Shown here piece after piece: positions 1 to 8,528 of a stretch of DNA of 64,000 bases. The number at the start of each line of letters is the position of its first letter. Within the stretch, counting starts at the first letter, position 1. The position numbers and the translations under genes were made by a program. Below the pieces are notes generated by a model. That model made no database searches, was not told the DNA's origin, and was given only the letters and a program-made list of their open reading frames with translations. This stretch comes from Rhizobium sp. P32RR-XVIII (lineage in GTDB: Bacteria > Pseudomonadota > Alphaproteobacteria > Rhizobiales > Rhizobiaceae). The DNA is taken from NCBI RefSeq assembly GCF_012641395.1, contig NZ_JABAIH010000001.1, positions 682,001 to 746,000 on the forward strand, in the 5' to 3' direction.

Positions 1-846
1 CAGCTACGCGAAGACTTCAACGGCTCGATGCTGCGCCTCCAGGCGACCATGAGCCAGATCCGCGACAACGTCGAAATGATCCAGGGCAATGGCAACCAGA
101 TGGCTCAGTCGGCCGAAGATCTTGCCAGGCGCACCGAACAGCAAGCCGCTTCGCTCGAAGAAACGGCTGCGGCCGTCGATGAGATCACCGTTACGGTCCG
201 CTCTTCCGCGGAACGGGCTAAGGATGCCGACCAGATCGTCCGCCAGGCAAAGCGCAGCGCCGATGACTCGGCCACCGTCGTCAGCAAGGCGATCGACGCG
301 ATGGGCCGCATCGAGGAAGCCTCCCGCCAGATCGAGCAGATCATCGGTGTCATCGACGAGATCGCCTTCCAGACCAACCTTCTGGCGCTGAACGCCGGTA
401 TCGAAGCCGCGCGCGCCGGCGAAGCGGGCAAAGGCTTTGCCGTCGTCGCCATGGAAGTCCGAGAACTCGCCCAGCGCTCCGCTGCTGCTGCCCAGGAGAT
501 CAAGGGCCTGATCAACAAGTCGACGACCGAAGTCAGCTCCGGTTCGCACTCGGTTCAGGAAACGGGCACGGTCCTCGCAAAGATCAGCGAGCAGATCGTC
601 ACTATCAGCCAGCATGTCGAGATGATCGCCCGCGCAAGCCATGACCAGTCGAGCGCGCTGCAGGAGGTAAATTCGACTGTCAATCAGATGGATCAAATGA
701 CCCAGCAGAATGCCGCGATGGTCGAAGAAACGACAGCAGCAAGCCGCGAACTTGCCAGCCAGGCGGATGCGCTTCTCCACCTCGTGCAGCAGTTCAAGAT
801 CGACGGCGAAGGCATCGCCGAGACAGCGATGTACCGCGCGGCGTGA
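1..846 (+). CDS. Methyl-accepting chemotaxis protein, C-terminal part (5' truncated by window)
   Basis: Open from base 1, so the gene begins upstream and only the cytoplasmic signalling half is visible. It shows a methylation helix region rich in Glu/Gln/Ala ([13 protein letters not shown]), then the highly conserved hairpin tip ([20 protein letters not shown]) that docks the CheA kinase and CheW, then the returning helix (MVEETTAASRELA). The C-terminus ends in AETAMYRAA with no NWETF-type CheR/CheB tether. The signalling domain is very similar to that of the next gene, which suggests a tandem duplication with different sensor domains. The ligand cannot be judged because the sensor part lies outside the window. 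Confidence 0.95.
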   Translation, partial: QLREDFNGSMLRLQATMSQIRDNVEMIQGNGNQMAQSAEDLARRTEQQAASLEETAAAVDEITVTVRSSAERAKDADQIVRQAKRSADDSATVVSKAIDAMGRIEEASRQIEQIIGVIDEIAFQTNLLALNAGIEAARAGEAGKGFAVVAMEVRELAQRSAAAAQEIKGLINKSTTEVSSGSHSVQETGTVLAKISEQIVTISQHVEMIARASHDQSSALQEVNSTVNQMDQMTQQNAAMVEETTAASRELASQADALLHLVQQFKIDGEGIAETAMYRAA

Positions 847-868
847 AACGCCTGATCAAGCCAGTCGA

Positions 869-900
869 AAGCGGCTCCGTCTCGGGGCCGCTTTTGTTTT
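869..900 (+). terminator. Rho-independent terminator after chemoreceptor
   Basis: Stem AGCGGC / GCCGCT closed over an 11-base CG-rich loop and followed by TTTTGTTTT. It starts about 23 bases after the stop codon at 846, separating this receptor gene from the next one. Confidence 0.75.
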
Positions 901-977
901 GCGTATGATCGGCCCCGTTGAGGGAATAGTCTCAGCTACCGCCGAAGGATGCTGCCTTTGATATGCAAGCGATCCGC

Positions 978-1001
978 CGTTAAGGAAAATTTTCCTTAAC
1001 G
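978..1001. repeat. Perfect 24-bp palindrome upstream of chemoreceptor gene
   Basis: The half-site CGTTAAGGAAAA (978-989) is followed directly by its exact reverse complement (990-1001), with no spacer. It lies 43 bases before the ATG at 1044. A further imperfect copy of the right arm (TTTTCCCTTAAA) follows at about 1003-1014. It is AT-rich and has no T-run after it, so it reads better as an operator for a dimeric regulator than as a terminator. Confidence 0.7.
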
Positions 1002-1043
1002 CTTTTCCCTTAAATTTGAGGGAGTTCATGGCGGGAGATTTTT

Positions 1044-2888
1044 ATGCCGCGTTTCTTTTCGACGTCCATCGTGCGTCAGGTAGTTGCGATCACGCTCGCA
1101 TTGCTTGCCGGTAGCACCGCGGCGATCGTCGCCGTCACCTACTACAATCTCAGCCGTTACGTCATGGAGAGCGCCATCTCGGATGCCAAGGGAGCGAGCC
1201 GCACGATGGCGGTACTCTATGGCGCAGCGGACACGGGCGCGGCTATCGGCGTGAGGGACGATGAACTCTTCTCGGTCACGGAAGATGCCATTCCCGAACT
1301 CAAGGATCATGCTCTGGTCGATCGCACGGCCCAGTCGATCGCAGGCGTCGCCACGATTTTTCAGAAGCAGGGCACGGACTATGTCCGCGTTTCGACCAAC
1401 GTGAAGAAGGAAGACGGCAGTCGCGCCGTCGGGACCAAGCTTGCCGCCGATCATCCAGCGCAACCGGTTCTTTCCCGGGGAAAAGCCTACTATGGCCCGG
1501 CACAGCTCTTCGGCCGCAATTTCATGACCGGCTACTTCCCGGTCAGGAGTGCGGCGGGCGCCAATGTCGGTATCCTCTTCATCGGCATTCCGATGGAAGT
1601 CTATTACGCCCGGCTCAATCATCTGCAGGCTCTGGTCGTCGGAGTGGGCGCCGCGGTGATGTTGCTTGTCGGCGTGCTGGCCTTCTTCGCGATCCGATCT
1701 TCCGTCAGGCCGCTGCTTGGGTTGACGAACACCGTTCACGCGATCTCCGCAGGTAAGCTCGACGGCACGATACCCTGCGTTGAGAAGAAGAACGAATTCG
1801 GCGAGATCGGCCGCGCGCTGGAAGCTTTCCGCGATAGCGCCAGGGCCCGGCAGGAGCTCGAGACGCAGGCTGCCGAACAACGGGCGCTAAGCGAAGCCGA
1901 GCGTGCCCGCAACGACGCGGACAAGCGTTCGCTCGACGGTCAGATCGACTTTGCGGTCAACCAGCTCGCGGCGGGCCTTGGACGTCTCGCCCAGGGGGAT
2001 GTCTCGCAGACGATCGAGACGCCTTTTGTCGGCCGGCTCGAACAGCTTCGCGTCGATTTCAACACGTCGCTCGTCCGCCTGCAGGATACGCTGGTTCAAA
2101 TTCGCGATAACGCCAACGCCATCCAGCGCAACAGCGGTGCGATGCTGACTTCCGCCGGCGAGCTTTCCAAGCGCACGGAAGCACAGGCGGCGAGCCTGGA
2201 AGAAACCGCCGCTGCCGTCGAAGAGATCACGGTGACCGTACGCTCGTCCGCTGAGCGTGCCCGCGAAGCAAACAATGCCGTTGCCGTGACGAAGAAGACG
2301 GCCGACAGCTCCGGCGCCGTCGTCAGCGATGCCGTTGCCGCCATGGGTCGCATCGAGCAGGCCTCGCAGCAGATCGAGCAGATCATCGAAGTCATCGATG
2401 ACATTGCCTTTCAGACGAATCTTCTGGCGCTTAACGCCGGTATCGAAGCCGCGCGGGCCGGAGAGGCAGGCAAGGGCTTCGCGGTTGTTGCTCAGGAAGT
2501 CCGCGAACTGGCGCAGCGCTCGGCCGAGGCCGCCCGGGAGATCAAGGGCCTGATCGAGAAATCCAGCCAGGAGGTCACGGCGGGTTCGGCGCTGGTGCAG
2601 AAGACAGGCAACGTGCTCGCTTCGATCAGCCAAGAGATTATCGCGATCAGCAAGCATGTCGAGACGATCGCCACCGCAAGCCAGGATCAGTCTGCAGCGC
2701 TGCAGGAGGTCAATGGTTCCGTCAACGCCATGGATCAGATGACGCAGAAGAATGCCTCCATGGTCGAGGAGACAACCCAGGCCAGCCGCCAGCTCGCTGA
2801 CGAGGCCGATCTGCTGATGAGCCTATTGCATCAATTTAGGATCGAAGGATCGCGACAGGCTCAGGGCCGGATGAGGCAGGCGGCCTGA
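1044..2888 (+). CDS. Methyl-accepting chemotaxis protein with periplasmic Cache-type sensor
   Basis: Transmembrane chemoreceptor of 614 residues. TM1 is at about 8-32, then a periplasmic sensor of roughly 155 residues that looks like a Cache_3-Cache_2 single domain ([14 protein letters not shown] near its start, [18 protein letters not shown] near its end). TM2 is at about 190-213, followed by a HAMP linker, a second HAMP-like helix pair near 300-350, and the MCP signalling domain with the invariant tip ([20 protein letters not shown]). The ATG at 1044 has GGGAG seven bases upstream. No C-terminal NWETF pentapeptide is present. Sensors of this fold in rhizobia (for example McpV) bind short carboxylates; proximity to aceA and acetoacetate genes makes that ligand class plausible, but this is inference. 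Confidence 0.93.
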   Translation: MPRFFSTSIVRQVVAITLALLAGSTAAIVAVTYYNLSRYVMESAISDAKGASRTMAVLYGAADTGAAIGVRDDELFSVTEDAIPELKDHALVDRTAQSIAGVATIFQKQGTDYVRVSTNVKKEDGSRAVGTKLAADHPAQPVLSRGKAYYGPAQLFGRNFMTGYFPVRSAAGANVGILFIGIPMEVYYARLNHLQALVVGVGAAVMLLVGVLAFFAIRSSVRPLLGLTNTVHAISAGKLDGTIPCVEKKNEFGEIGRALEAFRDSARARQELETQAAEQRALSEAERARNDADKRSLDGQIDFAVNQLAAGLGRLAQGDVSQTIETPFVGRLEQLRVDFNTSLVRLQDTLVQIRDNANAIQRNSGAMLTSAGELSKRTEAQAASLEETAAAVEEITVTVRSSAERAREANNAVAVTKKTADSSGAVVSDAVAAMGRIEQASQQIEQIIEVIDDIAFQTNLLALNAGIEAARAGEAGKGFAVVAQEVRELAQRSAEAAREIKGLIEKSSQEVTAGSALVQKTGNVLASISQEIIAISKHVETIATASQDQSAALQEVNGSVNAMDQMTQKNASMVEETTQASRQLADEADLLMSLLHQFRIEGSRQAQGRMRQAA

Positions 2889-3103
2889 TTGGGCTCGCAG
2901 CTTGAGGTAATGTTGGAGGATCGCGCCGGCGACGCGCGGTCCTCTTTCCTTTTCGAACCGATCCTTGCGAGCCACGCAGCAAAGCCCGCGACCAGCGAAT
3001 TTCCAAACTCTTCGTAGAAGTCGTCCTCGCTTCGTGTGCGCCGGTGGATTGGCAGGCCGTGTGAAGCCGCGAGGAGATTTGCGACGGTGATCTGGTCGAT
3101 CAT
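2861..3103 (-). CDS. Small hypothetical protein
   Basis: An 80-residue ORF starting [16 protein letters not shown]. The start at 3103 is chosen because GGAGG lies seven bases upstream (3111-3115); an in-frame ATG at 3121 lacks one. The 3' end overlaps the convergent chemoreceptor gene by 28 bases, which weakens the case for the last ten residues. The N-terminal half looks helical ([20 protein letters not shown]), while the C-terminal half is polar and low in structure. No family recognised. It shares its upstream region with the broken LysR gene. Confidence 0.45.
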   Translation of the reverse strand: MIDQITVANLLAASHGLPIHRRTRSEDDFYEEFGNSLVAGFAAWLARIGSKRKEDRASPARSSNITSSCEPNQAACLIRP

Positions 3104-3189
3104 GTGATGTCCTCCGTTCAAGACATCCCTTCAACTACACACCAAAAATCGCTTCATAAACAGCCAAAATCCAATTATGTTTTTCACCT

Positions 3190-3923
3190 ATGAAAAGCAC
3201 CCCATGGGATTCCTATCAGCTTTTTCTGGAGGTCGCTCGCCTTGGCGGGCTGACGGGAGCAAGTTCGGCAAGCGGTCTGAGCCCTGCGACTATCGGCCGG
3301 CGCATGCTTGAACTGGAGCAGGAAACGGGCCGGACGCTCTTCGCTCGCAGTCAGACTGGCTATCGCCTGACAGCCGATGGCCGGATGCTCCTCGATCACC
3401 TTCAGGAGATGGAGGCGGCCGCGCGCAAAGTGGATGCCTGGCGCCAGGCCGCGAGGGCGGCATGACGGTAAAGATCGCAGCTGGTACATGGGTGGCCTGG
3501 CTGCTGACCGAGAATTTCTCCGCGATCCGAATGCCGGCCGATGATTTCAACATCGCACTGACGATCGGCGAAACGCGGGCAAATCTTGCCTATCGCGAGA
3601 GCGACGCCATTTCCGCCTATCTTCGCTGGCCTTACCGTCATGCGTCGGAATCCATAGTGGCGACGGTCAATAGGCCTCGTTCGCTCCCGGACCTCGTTCG
3701 TGCGGGCGCTGGGAAGGCGGTCCTGCCTTGTTTTGTCGGTGATCTCGACACAGATCTGCAGCGGCATGGCGGCGAACTGACGGAGCTGCGGCATGGGCAG
3801 TGGATCGTGATGAACAACGAGGACCGACACCGCCCGGAAATCCGCACCGTGGCCGACCGAATAACGAAGCTGCTGAAAAGCTACTCCGATCTTTTCGCGG
3901 GAAAACGCGCCACCCGCAGCTAG
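3190..3923 (+). pseudogene. LysR-family regulator, split by a frameshift and internally deleted
   Basis: The first ORF (3190-3465, 91 residues) is a complete LysR winged HTH with linker helix (GLSPATIGRRMLELEQETGR). It stops in an ATGA overlap, and a second frame (3462-3923, 153 residues) continues at once with the effector-binding part (IAAGTWVAWLLTENF, later RPRSLPDLVRAGAGKAVLPC and WIVMNNEDRHR). Joined they give about 244 residues against about 290 for the family. The shortfall falls at YRESD/AISAYLRWPY near 3600-3612, where the family has an extra stretch of about 45 residues. I therefore read it as a decayed gene with a frameshift and an in-frame deletion. A translationally coupled pair is possible but less likely. 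Confidence 0.7.
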
Positions 3924-4027
3924 GTCGGAGGACGACGGCTGCAATGGTTTCGGAGGGCAACAGTGATCCCGATGAGCCTATGCTTGTTATGCTGCCCTTA
4001 TGACAGCAACGGTTACGTCGAGTAATG

Positions 4028-4060
4028 CAAAATGGCGGCGCTGCAGGCGCCGCCATTTTG
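4028..4060. terminator. Bidirectional terminator hairpin
   Basis: The 13-base arm CAAAATGGCGGCG pairs with CGCCGCCATTTTG across a short loop (CTGCAGG). The A-tract on one side and T-tract on the other let it serve both strands. It ends three bases before the last codon of the leftward aceA operon and also closes off the rightward LysR remnant. Confidence 0.8.
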
Positions 4061-4063
4061 ATC

Positions 4064-4300
4064 CTATGCCCCGTTGGCAACAATAACCGGGATCAGTAGA
4101 TCGCCCCAATTGCCGTTGCCGCCATGGTGGCGGGCGGAGCGCACGAGTTCGACGGATACCCCGGCCTCGACGGCATTCATGACGGCCTGGTTCAGACGAT
4201 GCAGGTCATTTGCAAGCATACGGATCATGGCCTGCTGATCAGCGCTCATACTGGACGACTGTTCTTCCGCTCTTTCGCGGACACGTGCGATGGAAGCCAT
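4064..4300 (-). CDS. Small conserved hypothetical protein downstream of aceA
   Basis: A 78-residue protein, MASIARVRERAEEQ at the N-terminus, mostly helical and charged, ending in a Gly/Asn-rich stretch and a hydrophobic tail (LLIPVIVANGA). GAAGGAG sits about seven bases before the ATG. It starts 21 bases after the aceA stop on the same strand and ends at the terminator, so it is almost certainly co-transcribed with isocitrate lyase. I do not recognise a domain; a role linked to the glyoxylate shunt is suggested only by position. Confidence 0.75.
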   Translation of the reverse strand: MASIARVRERAEEQSSSMSADQQAMIRMLANDLHRLNQAVMNAVEAGVSVELVRSARHHGGNGNWGDLLIPVIVANGA

Positions 4301-4321
4301 GTCTTTTCTCCTTCGGTATGG

Positions 4322-5611
4322 CTACTCGGCTGCGGGTTTGAACTGGGCATGTTCTGTCGATTCCTTCATCGCCGTGGTCGAGGACCGCCCGCCGGTGATC
4401 GCGAGCGACACGGCATCGAAATAGCCGGTACCGACCTCGCGCTGATGCTTGGTCGCGGTATAGCCCTGTGCCTCGGCAGCGAACTCCGCCTGCTGCAGCT
4501 CCGAATAGGCCGACATCTGCCGGTCCTTGTAGCCGCGTGCCAGTTCGTGCATGCCGAAGTTCAACTGATGAAAACCGGCGAGCGTGATGAACTGGAACTT
4601 GTAGCCCATGGCGCCAAGCTCTCGCTGGAACCTCGCGATCGTCGCGTCGTCGAGGTTCTTCTTCCAGTTGAAGGATGGCGAGCAGTTATAGGCAAGCAGC
4701 TTGCCGGGATAGGCATTGTGCACGCCTTCCGCAAAGCGCCGCGCCTGCTCCAGATCCGGTTTGGAGGTCTCGCACCAGATGAGATCGCAATAGGGGGCAT
4801 AGGCCACAGCTCGGGCAATGCAGGGTTCCAGCCCGCTCCTGACCTGATAGAAGCCTTCGACGGTGCGGCCGGCATCGTAGTCGACGAAGGGCCGGTCGCG
4901 CTCGTCGATGTCCGACGTCAGCAGCTTTGCCGCTTCCGCATCCGTGCGGGCGATGACGAGAGCGGGAACACCCATGACGTCGGCAGCAAGCCGCGCAGCG
5001 TTGAGGTTGCGGATATGCGCCCCAGTGGGAATGAGAACCTTGCCGCCGAGATGACCGCACTTCTTTTCCGACGCCAGCTGATCCTCGAAATGGACACCGG
5101 CGGCACCGGCCTCGATATAGGCCTTCATGATCTCGAAAGCATTGAGCGGTCCGCCGAAGCCGGCCTCGGCATCAGCGACGATCGGCGCGAACCACGTCTC
5201 GACGGAAAGCCCGTGCTCTTCCGACGTCTCGATCTGGTCGGCGCGCTGAAGCGTCCGGTTGATCCGCTTGGCGAGTTCCGGTCCTGCATTGGCAGGATAG
5301 AGCGATTGGTCGGGATACATCGCCGAAGCGGTGTTCGCGTCGGCCGCGACCTGCCAGCCGGACAGGTAGATCGCCTTCAGGCCGGCACGCACCATCTGCA
5401 TCGCCTGATTGCCCGAAAGCGCACCGAGCGCATTGACGAAATCGTCCTCCTGCAGAAGCCGCCAAAGGCGGTTTGCACCCATTTCGGCAAGCGAATAGCG
5501 CAGTTCAACTGACCCCCGCAGCCTCTTCACGTCCTCGGGCGAGTAGGGCCGCTCGATGCCGTCAAAACGGCCCCCCGGGGCGCTGCGGATCAGCTTGGCA
5601 AATTCCGTCAC
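4322..5611 (-). CDS. aceA: Isocitrate lyase
   Basis: Cleaves isocitrate to glyoxylate and succinate, the first step of the glyoxylate shunt needed for growth on acetate, acetoacetate and fatty acids. The 429 residues match the usual length of the short bacterial form. The catalytic motif KKCGH is present at 183-187 (Cys185 as the acid/base residue), with [10 protein letters not shown] and GVHFEDQ, typical of the ICL/PEP mutase TIM barrel, before it. It is the first gene of a two-gene leftward operon and is transcribed divergently from an ScfR-type regulator, with repeated TTTGTAAA sites between them. Confidence 0.97.
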   Translation of the reverse strand: MTEFAKLIRSAPGGRFDGIERPYSPEDVKRLRGSVELRYSLAEMGANRLWRLLQEDDFVNALGALSGNQAMQMVRAGLKAIYLSGWQVAADANTASAMYPDQSLYPANAGPELAKRINRTLQRADQIETSEEHGLSVETWFAPIVADAEAGFGGPLNAFEIMKAYIEAGAAGVHFEDQLASEKKCGHLGGKVLIPTGAHIRNLNAARLAADVMGVPALVIARTDAEAAKLLTSDIDERDRPFVDYDAGRTVEGFYQVRSGLEPCIARAVAYAPYCDLIWCETSKPDLEQARRFAEGVHNAYPGKLLAYNCSPSFNWKKNLDDATIARFQRELGAMGYKFQFITLAGFHQLNFGMHELARGYKDRQMSAYSELQQAEFAAEAQGYTATKHQREVGTGYFDAVSLAITGGRSSTTAMKESTEHAQFKPAAE

Positions 5612-5655
5612 GATTTCCTCCTTCTGGATGAAGAACCTTATGTCATGTGACAGAA

Positions 5656-5767
5656 TTTACAAAATCGCCTCATATTGCCAGAGAAAGCTTGATTTTAAGC
5701 AGATAAATGAGGTTAGATTGGCGCGGATCTTACAGGTTTGTCCTGTAAATTTGTAAATGTTTGTAAA
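5656..5767. promoter_or_regulatory. Candidate ScfR operators between aceA and its divergent regulator
   Basis: Two direct copies of TTTGTAAA at 5750-5757 and 5760-5767 lie one helical turn apart, just upstream of the GTG start at 5789. The inverse, TTTACAAA, is at 5656-5663, about 45 bases from the aceA start. This layout would let one regulator act on both promoters. The sequence repeats are visible; binding by the adjacent regulator is inferred. Confidence 0.5.
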
Positions 5768-5788
5768 TGTCGATGCGGGAGGCGCTGA

Positions 5789-7201
5789 GTGGTCGAGCGG
5801 AAGATATTTGCCGGGCCGAAGGTCCGCCGGATACGCAATGGGCTGGCGGTCACGCAGACGGCGATGGCCGATGCGCTCGGAATTTCGCCGTCCTACCTCA
5901 ACCTGATCGAACGCAATCAGCGGCCCTTGACGGTCCAACTGCTGTTGAAGCTGGCATCGGTCTACAAGGTCGATCTGGAGGAGTTGCAGAGCGAGTCGGG
6001 AGCCAATCTCGCTCAGTTGCGCGAAGTGTTCGCCGACCCCCTGCTGTCGGGCGAACTGCCCGGCGATCACGAACTCGTCGAGTTGGCCGATGCCGCGCCG
6101 AACGCGGCGAGCGGGATCGTCAAGCTCTATCGCGCCTACCGCGAGCAGGCCTCGCGTCTTTCAGACCTGACGGTCCTGATGGCCGGAGAAGCTCAGGCTC
6201 CGGCGGCAGGCGCCCGCCTGCCCTCAGACGAGGTGCGAGACGTTTTGGAGCGCCGCTCCGCTTACTTCGGCACACTTGAGGAAGCGGCGGCGGCTTTCCG
6301 CGCAGCGCTGCCGGCCGGTGAGCTGTCCCAGGTACTCAAGGACTGGCTGCAGAAGGAGCGCGGCATCAGCGTTCGCATCCTGCCGGTGCATGTGATGCCC
6401 GATTTGCGCCGCCGCTTTGACCGGCATTCGATGCGGCTTTTCATATCGGAGCGTCTTGCCGCTTGCGATCAGCTTCAGGAGATCGCCGTCGAGGCCGCGA
6501 CGCTTGCGCTTGGTGACGCAATTTCGCGAGAACTGGCAACGCTCGGCCTTTCGACGCCCGAGGCCACGCGCATCGCACGCTTCGAGCTTGCGCGCTATGC
6601 CGCGCTTGCGCTGATGATGCCTTACGGCGCGGTTCTTTCCGCGGCGAAAGCGTCGCGCTACGACCTTGGCGTTCTCTGTGCACGTTTCAGCTGTTCATTC
6701 GGGCAAGTCGCGACGCGGCTGACGATGCTGCAGCAGCCGGCCAATGCCGGCATTCCCTTCTTTCTGATGGAAATCGATGCCGCCGGCCATCGGCTGGGCA
6801 AGGCCGGTGCGACAGGCTTTCCGCATGCGCGCTTCGGCGGCGGCTGTCCCAAGCTCAACATCCATGCCGCCTTTCTCCAGCCGGGCCAGATTCTGGCCGA
6901 GGCCGCGGAGATGCCGGACGGCTCCGCATTTCTCATCATATCCCGTACCCTTGAGGGGCCGAATGCACCCTTCGGCGCACGGCCTCGGCGCACGGCGCTT
7001 CTGCTTGGCTGCGATCTGGCGTTCAAGGACAGCACTGTCTATGGCCAGGCGCTCCCGACCGTGCCACATACGGTTGCAATCGGGCCTGCCTGTCGCCTCT
7101 GCGAGCGGAAGGGCTGTCTGGCACGCGCCGAGCCACCCGTCACTCGCCCGCTCGGGCTAGATGAAATGGTAGCGGGGTTTAGTGCTTTCGATTTTCAGTA
7201 G
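5789..7201 (+). CDS. Short-chain fatty acyl transcriptional regulator (ScfR family, XRE HTH)
   Basis: A 470-residue regulator. It opens with an XRE HTH (about 8-65, with SPSYLNLIERNQRPLTVQLL), has a middle part resembling the IrrE/ImmA peptidase-like domain, and ends in the family's C-terminal domain with a Cys cluster (CRLCERKGC). This architecture is that of RamB, PrpR and MccR, which sense short-chain acyl-CoAs and control isocitrate lyase, acetate or propionate genes. The start is GTG at 5789, with GGGAGG six bases upstream; no better ATG is available. The divergent position next to aceA strongly suggests aceA is a target. Confidence 0.85.
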   Translation: MVERKIFAGPKVRRIRNGLAVTQTAMADALGISPSYLNLIERNQRPLTVQLLLKLASVYKVDLEELQSESGANLAQLREVFADPLLSGELPGDHELVELADAAPNAASGIVKLYRAYREQASRLSDLTVLMAGEAQAPAAGARLPSDEVRDVLERRSAYFGTLEEAAAAFRAALPAGELSQVLKDWLQKERGISVRILPVHVMPDLRRRFDRHSMRLFISERLAACDQLQEIAVEAATLALGDAISRELATLGLSTPEATRIARFELARYAALALMMPYGAVLSAAKASRYDLGVLCARFSCSFGQVATRLTMLQQPANAGIPFFLMEIDAAGHRLGKAGATGFPHARFGGGCPKLNIHAAFLQPGQILAEAAEMPDGSAFLIISRTLEGPNAPFGARPRRTALLLGCDLAFKDSTVYGQALPTVPHTVAIGPACRLCERKGCLARAEPPVTRPLGLDEMVAGFSAFDFQ

Positions 7202-7335
7202 CCGGCGAAATCATTGAGACTAGGCAGTATTTTGCTCTTGTCGCCTCGTAAAATCCTTTCTAGTCTACGCAAAAATCCAGAGGAAAAGGTATCCGCGGGC
7301 GCGGTGCCTATAATAAGAAACGGATAGGAGAGATC

Positions 7336-8433
7336 ATGAGGTCAACAATCGCTAAGCTTGCAGCCGCAGCCGTCGCATCCGCCGTCATTGCGGCGCCGGC
7401 CTTTGCGCAGGAACGCGTCGTCAACGTGTACAACTGGTCGGACTATATCGACAGTTCCATTCTTGAAGATTTTACCAAGGAAACCGGCATCAAGGTCGTC
7501 TACGACACCTTCGATTCCAACGAGACGCTTGAGGCCAAGCTGCTTGCGGGCGGCACGGGTTACGACGTGGTCGTTCCGACGGTCTCCTTCATGCAGCGGC
7601 AGATCGCTGCCGGTGTCTACCAGAAGCTCGACAAGTCGAAGTTGCCGAATCTCAAGAACATGTGGGACGTCGTGATGAAGGGTGTCGCCACCTTCGATCC
7701 CGGCAATGAGTACAGCGTCGACTATATGTGGGGCACCACCGGCATCGGCTACAATGTCGACAAGGTGAAGGCTGCCCTCGGCACCGACGAGAAACCGGGC
7801 TGGGATGCGCTTTTCGATCCCGCCAAGGCTGCCAAACTCAAGGATTGCGGCGTCTACATGCTGGATTCGCCGACGGATGTCGTCCCCTCCGTCCTCGCCT
7901 ATCTCGGCTTGAATCCGAATAGCACCGATTCGGCTGACCTGAAGAAGGCGCAAGACGTACTGATGGCCGTCCGCCCCTATGTCCGCAAATTCCACTCGTC
8001 GGAATATATCAACGCGCTCGCCAACGGCGATATCTGCATAGCGCTCGGCTATTCCGGCGACGTCTTCCAGGCACGCGACCGCGCCGCCGAAGCAAAGAAC
8101 GGTGTGACGCTTGACTACTCCGTGCCGACCCAAGGCGCGCAAATCTTCTTCGACGTCTTTGGTATCCCGAAGGACGCTCCGCATGTCGAAGAGGCGCATG
8201 AATTCATCAACTACATGATGAGGCCGGAAGTCGCCGCCAAGGCATCCAACTACGTCTTCTACGCCAACGGCAACAAGGCGTCGCAGCCACTTCTCGACAA
8301 GGAGGTGATCGACGATACGGCGATCTATCCGCCGCCGGAAGTCATGGCGAAGCTTTTCACCGTCCCGCCGCTCGATCCGAAGGCCCAGCGCGTCGTGACT
8401 CGACTGTGGACGACGGTCATTACTGGCCAATAA
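7336..8433 (+). CDS. potF: Polyamine-type ABC transporter, periplasmic binding protein (PotF/SpuD-like)
   Basis: A 365-residue extracytoplasmic solute-binding protein with a clear Sec signal peptide (MRSTIAKLAAAAVASA, cleavage after AFA near residue 24). The mature protein begins with the pattern typical of putrescine/spermidine binders (VVNVYNWSDYIDSSILEDF). Also visible are YDVVVPTVSFMQRQIAAGVY, DYMWGTTGIGYNVDKV and a late Tyr/Asp-rich segment. It is the first gene of a four-gene transporter operon, followed by a hairpin that probably lowers downstream expression relative to the binding protein. The family is secure; putrescine as the precise substrate is inferred. Confidence 0.9.
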   Translation: MRSTIAKLAAAAVASAVIAAPAFAQERVVNVYNWSDYIDSSILEDFTKETGIKVVYDTFDSNETLEAKLLAGGTGYDVVVPTVSFMQRQIAAGVYQKLDKSKLPNLKNMWDVVMKGVATFDPGNEYSVDYMWGTTGIGYNVDKVKAALGTDEKPGWDALFDPAKAAKLKDCGVYMLDSPTDVVPSVLAYLGLNPNSTDSADLKKAQDVLMAVRPYVRKFHSSEYINALANGDICIALGYSGDVFQARDRAAEAKNGVTLDYSVPTQGAQIFFDVFGIPKDAPHVEEAHEFINYMMRPEVAAKASNYVFYANGNKASQPLLDKEVIDDTAIYPPPEVMAKLFTVPPLDPKAQRVVTRLWTTVITGQ

Positions 8434-8441
8434 AGGCAATC

Positions 8442-8470
8442 AGGCCCGGACGGTAACGCCCGGGCCTTTT
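8442..8470 (+). terminator. Hairpin with T-run between binding protein and ATPase genes
   Basis: AGGCCCGG pairs with CCGGGCCT over a ten-base loop and is followed by TTTT. It sits in the middle of the transporter operon, so it most likely acts as a partial terminator or 3'-end stabiliser giving more binding protein than membrane components. Confidence 0.7.
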
Positions 8471-8528
8471 CTTGAGGTCTCCGGCCGTGAGGGAAGGCCG
8501 GTGCTTAAATCATGCTTCGGGGAACCAG

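Noticed and set aside
980..1015. TTAA repeats upstream of the chemoreceptor as a CtrA site
   Set aside because: CtrA needs TTAA-N7-TTAA; spacings here are 12 and 10 bases.
4124..5512. A 462-codon open frame antisense to aceA
   Set aside because: It would overlap the whole of a certain gene and encodes no known pattern.
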